Of a DNA stretch of 18,641 nt, positions 13,681 to 18,641 are shown in pieces. The stretch is from contig JAEZUH010000014.1 in the NCBI GenBank assembly GCA_023443485.1, forward strand, positions 1-18,641, in the 5' to 3' direction. How positions within the stretch are numbered: position 1 is the first letter of the stretch; every line of letters begins with the position of its first letter. The position numbers were made by a program, and so were the translations under genes. The notes beneath the pieces were generated by a model that saw nothing but the letters and a program-made list of their open reading frames with translations, was not told where the DNA came from and searched no databases. The stretch is from Bacillota bacterium (GTDB lineage: Bacteria; Bacillota_I; Bacilli_A; RFN20; CAG-826).

Positions 13681-14910
13681 ATTTTTATCAATTCCTAATC
13701 CGCTTTTTTGCATATAAATGAAGACTGCGCAACTCAACAATATGGATAAGAATGAGACAAGTGAGAGAGCCAATAACGAGGCTTCGTATAAAAGACCATA
13801 AAGTAATGAGCCTAAAAACCAAAATATGCCAAAGAGAATATCAAAGATTCCAAACGCTTTGGCCCGGTTGTTTTTGCTAGTTAGATCCGTCACTCCACTC
13901 AAGACAACGCTTTCCTGAGCCCCCATACCAATGCCCCAAAGTCCTGCCCCCAAGAAAATTGACCAATATTGATTAAAGAAGAAAAAGAACAAGGCAAAAG
14001 ATGAAGTTAGAAGGGTGGCAATTATAATCGAAAGAAAACCTTTTTTATCATAAATAAGTCCAAAAATCATCGCGCTTATAGCATCGATCAACATCGCAAA
14101 AGAGTAGATAAGGGGGAGATATTCCACATTAAACAAGTTCAAAGAATCAACATGAGCGATAAACAAAGGAAAATCGACAAATCCAAAGGCCAGGGCGCAC
14201 GATCCAATTAAGAAAAGTACGAAGCGTTTATTAAAAACAGATTCTTTTTTTTGAGGGAGATTCTCTTCAAATGTTTCGGGATGAGGATATTTGATACGAG
14301 CAGTAAATAACAATATGAAACAAATCAAAGCTGGGATACCAAGAACCAAAAACCCAACTCGATAACGATTATATTCGCTGAGCGAAGAGGTGGCTAAATA
14401 AGTAGCCGAGAGAATTAATGGTCCGATGAACGCCCCTAACTGATCCAAAAGTTCACTAAAAGCAAAAGATTTTCCCGTTCCATTTTTCTTGGCAGCAAAG
14501 CTTACCAAAGCGTTTTTTGCTGGTTTTTTAATCGCTTTTCCCATTTTTTCCATCAAAATGAAAGCGCAGGCTAGTAGCCACCCGTTTTCTGGAACAAGAG
14601 CCAAAAGTGGAATCCATATTAAATCAAAGACATAACCAAGAATAGTAAATAACCAATATTTTTTCGTTTTATCGACGATGTAACCAGTCAAGAGACGAAG
14701 AGTGAACCCGATTAGCATTCCCAAACCGCTTACTACCGAAATAGCAAATGGAGAAGTTCCAATGATTGCCTGATATGCTCCGATAATGGAATTAGATCCT
14801 TCATGAGTCATGTCGGAAAACATCGAGACAATAGCTAATAGGATAATAAACACTAACGCGCTATTAAGGCGGGCTTTTTTCTCATTTTGTTTTTTGCTTA
14901 AATTATCCAT
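13663..14910 (-). CDS. Major facilitator superfamily transporter
   Basis: 415 aa with about 12 hydrophobic segments and a hydrophilic central linker (about residues 208-227). The family signature SDMTHEGSNSIIGAYQ (32-47) opens the protein. GYIVDKTKKYW (76-86) is the motif A loop between TM2 and TM3, and EKMGKAIKKPAKNALVS (about 121-137) and FSELLDQLGAFIGPL follow. I recognise the S-D-M-T-x-E-G/D-R-T-x-K/R-Y-W subfamily of uncharacterised MFS carriers, often annotated as possible drug or metabolite exporters. The substrate is not known. Only a weak purine-rich stretch (AGAGAG) lies upstream of the ATG, so the start is less certain than for neighbours. It diverges from the DUF2974 hydrolase over 84 bases and has no operon partner. 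Confidence 0.87.
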   Translation of the reverse strand: MDNLSKKQNEKKARLNSALVFIILLAIVSMFSDMTHEGSNSIIGAYQAIIGTSPFAISVVSGLGMLIGFTLRLLTGYIVDKTKKYWLFTILGYVFDLIWIPLLALVPENGWLLACAFILMEKMGKAIKKPAKNALVSFAAKKNGTGKSFAFSELLDQLGAFIGPLILSATYLATSSLSEYNRYRVGFLVLGIPALICFILLFTARIKYPHPETFEENLPQKKESVFNKRFVLFLIGSCALAFGFVDFPLFIAHVDSLNLFNVEYLPLIYSFAMLIDAISAMIFGLIYDKKGFLSIIIATLLTSSFALFFFFFNQYWSIFLGAGLWGIGMGAQESVVLSGVTDLTSKNNRAKAFGIFDILFGIFWFLGSLLYGLLYEASLLALSLVSFLSILLSCAVFIYMQKSGLGIDKNKKTAQ

Positions 14911-14971
14911 TTGAGTATATTTTACTCTCTTTTATGAATAAAACGTTATCCATAAAGGTCTTTTTAACATC

Positions 14972-14977
14972 TATAAT
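14972..14977 (+). promoter_or_regulatory. -10 box upstream of the DUF2974 hydrolase
   Basis: Perfect TATAAT about 17 bases before the ATG at 14995. The leader would be only about 11 bases, just enough for AGGA (14987-14990). No convincing -35 is seen. Confidence 0.4.
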
Positions 14978-14994
14978 AATTATGTTAGGAAAAT

Positions 14995-16128
14995 ATGGCT
15001 CTTTTAGATTGTGCAACAGGTTGCGGAGATGCTTCATTTAAAGACCAACCATTCGATGTGACTGATGGTTTGATTCTTTCTAATATTCTTTATTGTGACT
15101 TTCAAACCAGCCTTTCCCGTTTATCCAATCCTGAGTCAATTCCTCTTGATTTATTTTTCAAAAATCTCCTTTCAAACTCGAGTCTTAAAAAGACAAGTCA
15201 GGGTTTATTTTTGGGCACTAAACCTCTTCGCCTTGCTGAAAAAATTCATAATACCACTCGCTACAAAGACATCATTATTTCAGACTTTGAAGAAATTAAT
15301 AATGAGACAAAAAACATTCAATTCGCAGCTATTTGCTATCATATTGACAAAAATTTAATATTTTTATGCTTTCGAGGAACCGATGATTCTTTGATGGGCT
15401 GGATGGAAAATTTGAATCTCTTTCTTGAAGAAAACATGCCTTCTCAACTATTCGCCAATGATTATTTAAATAAAATGATGGAAAAATACCCAAAAGCATC
15501 ATTCATATTAGGGGGTCATTCTAAGGGTGGCAACCTTTGTGTCTACGCTGCAACTTATTGTAAACAAACTTTTAAAAGCAGAATTCAAAAGATATATTCC
15601 TATGATGGGATAGGCTTTTACCCTCACACTTTCGATTACGACAAATTTAAAGAGTTGGAGGACAAAACTCTTCTCATCGCTCCTTATGATTGCCTAGTTG
15701 GCAATTTGCTTGAACAACCAATTAAGAATCGGATGATTATCTCATGTAACAAGACTGGTCTATTTTGTCATGATATTCACACTTGGAAAACTGATGGTGA
15801 ACATCTCCAAAAAGCCAACAAGCAAGAATTCTCCTCCCGAAGTCTAGCGACAATAAGCGAATTGAATCAGATGGTTTATGAGCAGAGCTACGAGAAAAGA
15901 AAAGATTTCGTTATCGACTTTAATAATGCAGTAAAATCTTGTTCCGCTAAGACGCTGAACGATTTAAAAAAGAATACTTCCTGCGCTTTTAATATTTATC
16001 GAAAGCTTTCTTTGCATAGTAATCATTATTGCTTAAAACAATTCGAACTCTCATCATCAATAATTTCAAACTCAATTAAAGAGCAAACAAAAACCCATCG
16101 TAGCGACGGGTTTAGTTTTATTAGTTAG
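14995..16128 (+). CDS. DUF2974 (Mbeg1-like) alpha/beta hydrolase
   Basis: 377 aa. The N-terminus GDASFKDQPFDVTDGLILSNILYCDF (11-36) is the hallmark of DUF2974/Mbeg1-like proteins. Lipase-type alpha/beta fold features follow. FRGTDDSLMGWMENL (126-140) forms the oxyanion-hole and substrate region. The nucleophile elbow GGHSKGGN has Ser176. YSYDGIGF (201-208) is a conserved strand-loop. Likely acid and base are near D232 (APYDCLVG) and H259 (FCHDIHTW). The family resembles class 3 lipases, and esterase or phospholipase activity is likely but unproven; no substrate is known. There is no signal peptide, so it is probably cytosolic. AGGA lies only 4 bases from the ATG, an unusually short spacing. 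The last dozen codons double as the terminator of the opposed enolase gene. Confidence 0.85.
   Translation: MALLDCATGCGDASFKDQPFDVTDGLILSNILYCDFQTSLSRLSNPESIPLDLFFKNLLSNSSLKKTSQGLFLGTKPLRLAEKIHNTTRYKDIIISDFEEINNETKNIQFAAICYHIDKNLIFLCFRGTDDSLMGWMENLNLFLEENMPSQLFANDYLNKMMEKYPKASFILGGHSKGGNLCVYAATYCKQTFKSRIQKIYSYDGIGFYPHTFDYDKFKELEDKTLLIAPYDCLVGNLLEQPIKNRMIISCNKTGLFCHDIHTWKTDGEHLQKANKQEFSSRSLATISELNQMVYEQSYEKRKDFVIDFNNAVKSCSAKTLNDLKKNTSCAFNIYRKLSLHSNHYCLKQFELSSSIISNSIKEQTKTHRSDGFSFIS
16086..16120 (-). terminator. Enolase terminator embedded in the end of the hydrolase gene
   Basis: On the minus strand AAACCCGTCG (16104-16113) pairs with CGATGGGTTT (16091-16100), with one mismatch, around a 3-base loop. 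TTTTTGTTTG-type sequence follows. The same hairpin read on the plus strand has a broken T-run (AGTTTTATT) that ends before the hydrolase stop codon at 16126. Confidence 0.75.
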
Positions 16129-16132
16129 AGAA

Positions 16133-17425
16133 CTATTTTAAATTGTAGAAGACTTCTTTGCCTTTGAACTGAGCAGTCTCACCTAATTCTTCTTCAATTC
16201 TCATCAATTGATTGTATTTGGCGATACGATCAGTGCGACTCATTGAACCGGTCTTGATTTGTCCAGCGTTTAATCCGACAACTAAATCAGCAATAGTGGT
16301 GTCTTCGGTCTCTCCTGAACGATGGCTGACGACACAGGTATAGCCTGCTCTTTCAGCTTCTTGGCAACAATCCAATGTTTCGGTAAGCGTTCCAATTTGG
16401 TTGAGCTTAATGAGAACACTATTAGCGAGACCTTCCTTGATACCCTTCTTAACGATTTTAGGATTGGTAACAAATAAGTCGTCTCCGACGATTTGAATCT
16501 TTTTAGCTAAGCGATCAGTGAGCTTTTTCCAACCAGCCCAGTCTCTTTCACCTAAACCATCTTCGATGGAGATGACAGGATATTTCTCAACAAAAGAGGC
16601 CAATAAATCGATCATTTGATCAGTTGTTAAATTGCCACCTTTGGATTTCTTTAATTCATACATACCGGTGTCGGTGTTATAGAATTCGCTGGCCGCGACG
16701 TCCATGGCTAAGCAAATATCTTTGCCAGGAACATATCCGGCCTTTTTGATGGCTTCAACGATAACTTCTAATGGTTCTTCGTTGCTTCCGAGATTTGGAG
16801 CGAATCCGCCTTCATCACCAACGGCAGTGACATGGCCTTTATCTTTTAAGACTTTCTTTAAAGCATGGAAAGTCTCAGCACCCATACGGAGAGCTTCGCG
16901 CAATGATGTGGCTCCGACAGGCATAATCATATATTCTTGGAAATCGACTGAGCTGTCTGCGTGGCTGCCACCGTTAATGACATTCATCATTGGAACTGGT
17001 AACATTTTTGCATTTGGGCCACCGAGATATTTGTATAGAGGAAGTCCATAGAAATCAGCCGCGGCTCTAGCTACAGCAAGAGAGACACCTAAAATGGCGT
17101 TCGCGCCGAGTTTTTCTTTGGTTTCTGTACCATCTAATTTAATCATTGTTTCATCGATTAAAACTTGTTGATCAACAGGTAATCCAATAATTTCTGGAGC
17201 GATAATACTGTTAACGTTTTCAACAGCCTTTAAAACGCCTTTACCACCGAAGCGTTTTTTATCTCCATCACGGAGTTCTAATGCTTCTCTTTCGCCAGTT
17301 GAAGCACCTGAGGGAACAATAGCCCTTCCGAAAGCACCAGATTCAGTAGTGACTTCCACTTCAATGGTGGGATTGCCACGTGAGTCGATAACTTCCCGAG
17401 CGTGAATTGAACTAATATATGGCAT
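16133..17425 (-). CDS. eno: Enolase (phosphopyruvate hydratase)
   Basis: 430 aa, full length. It converts 2-phosphoglycerate to phosphoenolpyruvate, the ninth step of glycolysis, in the cytosol, commonly as an octamer in Gram-positives. Catalytic E205 (GDEGGFAPN) and K340 (LIKLNQIGT) are present. So are metal ligands D242 (AMDVAASEF), E288 (SIEDG) and D315 (VGDDLF), substrate-binding H155 (NGGSHADSSVDFQE), the loop SGASTGEREALELRDGD (39-55) and SHRSGETEDTTIADL. NGGSHADSS departs slightly from the usual NGGAHADNN. TAGGAGG lies 6 bases before the ATG. It diverges from gpmA, the preceding glycolytic step. Confidence 0.99.
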   Translation of the reverse strand: MPYISSIHAREVIDSRGNPTIEVEVTTESGAFGRAIVPSGASTGEREALELRDGDKKRFGGKGVLKAVENVNSIIAPEIIGLPVDQQVLIDETMIKLDGTETKEKLGANAILGVSLAVARAAADFYGLPLYKYLGGPNAKMLPVPMMNVINGGSHADSSVDFQEYMIMPVGATSLREALRMGAETFHALKKVLKDKGHVTAVGDEGGFAPNLGSNEEPLEVIVEAIKKAGYVPGKDICLAMDVAASEFYNTDTGMYELKKSKGGNLTTDQMIDLLASFVEKYPVISIEDGLGERDWAGWKKLTDRLAKKIQIVGDDLFVTNPKIVKKGIKEGLANSVLIKLNQIGTLTETLDCCQEAERAGYTCVVSHRSGETEDTTIADLVVGLNAGQIKTGSMSRTDRIAKYNQLMRIEEELGETAQFKGKEVFYNLK

Positions 17426-17449
17426 AATTGCCTCCTATTTTCTGCTGTT

Positions 17450-17455
17450 ATTATA
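17450..17455 (-). promoter_or_regulatory. -10 box of the enolase promoter
   Basis: Perfect TATAAT on the minus strand, 24 bases upstream of the eno start codon, so the leader carries the TAGGAGG site. The region 17 bases further upstream is a pyrimidine run without a clear -35. Confidence 0.45.
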
Positions 17456-17530
17456 TATTAATAAAAGAAAAAAAGGAAACCCTATGCGATTAAGAACTAA
17501 TTTTCCACCTAATCTATTCTTATTAGAATG

Positions 17531-17559
17531 TTGAATTGTCTTCATTGGATAGGTAAAAT
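17531..17559 (+). promoter_or_regulatory. gpmA promoter
   Basis: TTGAAT (17531-17536), a 17-base spacer and TAAAAT (17554-17559) give a good vegetative promoter about 46 bases before the gpmA ATG. A short ATTCT-TATT-AGAAT inverted repeat (17516-17529) sits just upstream and may be chance. Confidence 0.6.
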
Positions 17560-17605
17560 AGATAAGGATTATTAAAAATAATTTTAAGACATAAAGGAGA
17601 ATATT

Positions 17606-18355
17606 ATGGAAAGAATCTTAGTGCTCGTCCGCCATGGCGAAAGCGAATGGAACAAACTTAATCTTTTCACTGGTTGGACCGACGTTGATTTATCCGCCAC
17701 TGGTGTTGAAGAAGCTAAAGCCGGAGGCGTTGCTCTAAAAGAGAGTGGCATCGAATTTGATGTTTGTTACACATCCTACCTTAAGCGTGCCATTCATACC
17801 CTCAATTTCGTTTTAGCCGAGATGGACAGAGAATTTTTGCCAGTATATAAGACTTGGGAACTCAATGAACGTCATTATGGAGCCCTCCAAGGACTGAATA
17901 AAGCTGAAACCGCCGCTAAGTATGGCGATGCACAAGTCACATTGTGGCGTCGTTCCTACGATGTACCACCGCCATCTCTAGATGAAGATGATAAGAGGAA
18001 TGCCGCTTTTGCTCCTGCTTATCAAAAAGTCGACAAAAAGGATATTCCATTAGCTGAATCGCTATACAATACCGTTCAACGCGTCATTCCTTTCTATGAT
18101 CGAGAAATTCTTCCTCGTTTAAAAAGAGGAGAAAACGTTCTCATCGCTGCCCATGGCAACTCATTAAGAGCGTTAGTTAAGTTCTTAGATGGTATCTCAG
18201 ATGATGACATTGTCGGAGTTAACATTCCAACTGGAATTCCCCTCGTCTACAAGTTTGATGATAATATGAAAGTAATCTCTCATGAATACATTGGCGATCC
18301 AAAAACCATTCAAGAAAAGATCCTCAGTGTCGCTAATCAAGCTAAGAAAAAATAG
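17606..18355 (+). CDS. gpmA: 2,3-bisphosphoglycerate-dependent phosphoglycerate mutase
   Basis: 249 aa, the standard length. It interconverts 3- and 2-phosphoglycerate in glycolysis through a phosphohistidine enzyme. The catalytic LVRHGESEWN carries H10. The general acid E88 lies in ELNERHYGALQG, and the second histidine H183 in AAHGNSLRALVK. R61 (LKRAIHT) and the PPPSL and NIPTGIPLVY segments are typical of the cofactor-dependent family, as opposed to the unrelated GpmI. AAAGGAG lies 6 bases before the ATG. It is divergent from eno over a 180-base region. An insertion sequence begins 22 bases after its stop codon, and no terminator of its own is seen before that; a hairpin inside the element may serve as one. 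Confidence 0.98.
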   Translation: MERILVLVRHGESEWNKLNLFTGWTDVDLSATGVEEAKAGGVALKESGIEFDVCYTSYLKRAIHTLNFVLAEMDREFLPVYKTWELNERHYGALQGLNKAETAAKYGDAQVTLWRRSYDVPPPSLDEDDKRNAAFAPAYQKVDKKDIPLAESLYNTVQRVIPFYDREILPRLKRGENVLIAAHGNSLRALVKFLDGISDDDIVGVNIPTGIPLVYKFDDNMKVISHEYIGDPKTIQEKILSVANQAKKK

Positions 18356-18410
18356 TTTAAAAAAGTCTCTCAATTAATGAACTGAACCCCATTTAGTTCA
18401 CAGGAAATAA

Positions 18411-18448
18411 AAAGACCTCTTATCATATAATGTTGATAGGAGGTTTTT
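18411..18448 (+). promoter_or_regulatory. Hairpin sequestering the transposase ribosome binding site, with TATAAT in its loop
   Basis: AAAGACCTCTTATCA (18411-18425) pairs with TGATAGGAGGTTTTT (18434-18448), 15 base pairs with two G-T wobbles. The ribosome binding site AGGAGG (18438-18443) is in the 3' arm. A TATAAT (18426-18431) lies in the 8-base loop. The T-run after the stem makes it terminator-like. Confidence 0.65.
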
Positions 18449-18451
18449 ATT

Positions 18452-18641
18452 ATGGCTAGTAAAGGTCAAAAATTTCAGAAAGTCAGTCCGGACGTTAAAA
18501 GAGAAATACTTTTCAAGTATTTTAATGGTGAAGGTTCCCCGAGAATGCTTGAAAGAGAATACGGCGTTTCTTTTAGCACGATTAAGACATGGATTCACAA
18601 AACCAAAAAGGGGATAGATGTGACCATCAATCACCAAAAAG
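18452..18641 (+). CDS. IS3-family transposase OrfA (helix-turn-helix), 3'-truncated by window end
   Basis: 63 codons are visible before the sequence stops. The protein begins MASKGQKFQKVSPDVKREIL. A predicted helix-turn-helix follows (FNGEGSPRMLEREYGVSFSTIKTWIHKTKKG, about residues 24-54), the pattern of IS3/IS150 OrfA proteins that bind the terminal repeats. OrfA normally runs on by a programmed -1 frameshift into OrfB, which carries the DDE integrase domain; that part is beyond the window. AGGAGG lies 8 bases before the ATG but inside a stable hairpin. It is not possible to say whether the element is intact. Confidence 0.75.
   Translation, partial: MASKGQKFQKVSPDVKREILFKYFNGEGSPRMLEREYGVSFSTIKTWIHKTKKGIDVTINHQK

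Larger units (their letters stand above)
18378..18641 (+). mobile_element. IS3-family insertion sequence, left end (cut by window edge)
   Basis: The element appears to begin with TGAACTGAACCCC (18378-18390). This has the 5'-TG and C-rich form of IS3-family (IS150-like) terminal repeats. It continues into AGTTCA, which pairs with the first six bases. An OrfA-type transposase gene starts 74 bases inside. The right end and the target duplication are outside the window, so the boundary is inferred. Confidence 0.65.

Noticed and set aside
145..18355. Mycoplasma-type genetic code (TGA as Trp)
   Set aside because: All genes are full length with TGA as stop and use TGG for Trp; the only hint is the lack of TGA stops, listed as a finding.
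18398..18637. Minus-strand open frame of 79 codons opposite the IS transposase
   Set aside because: The plus-strand frame from 18452 has a ribosome binding site and a recognisable helix-turn-helix transposase sequence. The minus frame is its shadow and resembles nothing.
1..18641. CRISPR arrays, prophage genes, rRNA, riboswitches
   Set aside because: No regularly spaced repeats, phage structural genes, rRNA sequence or recognisable riboswitch core was found on reading both strands.

Overview
This AT-rich window looks like the chromosome of a low-GC Gram-positive bacterium (Bacillota). The lineage is probably Bacilli, Erysipelotrichia or Mollicutes-like. Pointers to this are strong AAGGAG-type ribosome binding sites, a FabT/FakB-type lipid pair, a class I-alpha glutamine synthetase with Arg62, a cofactor-dependent phosphoglycerate mutase, and a CCA-encoding tRNA-Arg(UCG). 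All 17 complete genes end in TAA (11) or TAG (6), none in TGA. No gene is interrupted by in-frame TGA, so the standard code fits. Placement below phylum is inference.

Layout. (1) 1-3.5 kb: a small membrane protein with a SHOCT-like tail, convergent with a DUF4234 membrane protein. Next comes a fusion of methionine sulfoxide reductase A with a free-methionine-R-sulfoxide reductase (GAF). It is followed by a two-gene fabT-fakB operon with an FabT-like palindrome over its start site. (2) 3.5-6.5 kb: a large MacB/FtsX-type ABC transporter, ATPase plus permease in one chain, with an exceptionally big extracellular part. (3) 6.5-10.1 kb: a same-strand cassette of an ArsB/NhaD-like permease, a tandem-DUF1538 membrane protein and two different PII-like regulators. 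This is the strongest candidate here for a poorly described system, a PII-controlled ion transport module. (4) 10.1-12.8 kb: a flavodiiron protein (O2/NO reductase) divergent from glutamine synthetase. (5) 12.8-16.1 kb: a nicotinamidase-like cysteine hydrolase, tRNA-Arg(UCG), an MFS transporter and a DUF2974 alpha/beta hydrolase. (6) 16.1-18.4 kb: enolase and phosphoglycerate mutase, consecutive glycolytic steps, divergently transcribed. (7) 18.38 kb to the end: the left end and first 63 codons of an IS3-family insertion sequence. A hairpin there covers the transposase ribosome binding site.

Themes. Several genes suit an organism coping with oxygen and redox stress: the Msr fusion and the flavodiiron protein. 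Others concern nitrogen and ion homeostasis: PII-like proteins with DUF1538, and glutamine synthetase. FabT-FakB links uptake of exogenous fatty acids to control of lipid synthesis. Gene ends are packed tightly. Three transcription terminators (for fakB, the tRNA and enolase) lie partly inside the 3' coding end of the neighbouring opposed gene. No CRISPR array, prophage or riboswitch was seen. No gene-free stretch exceeds 300 bases; the longest, about 260 bases at 13400-13662, holds the tRNA.
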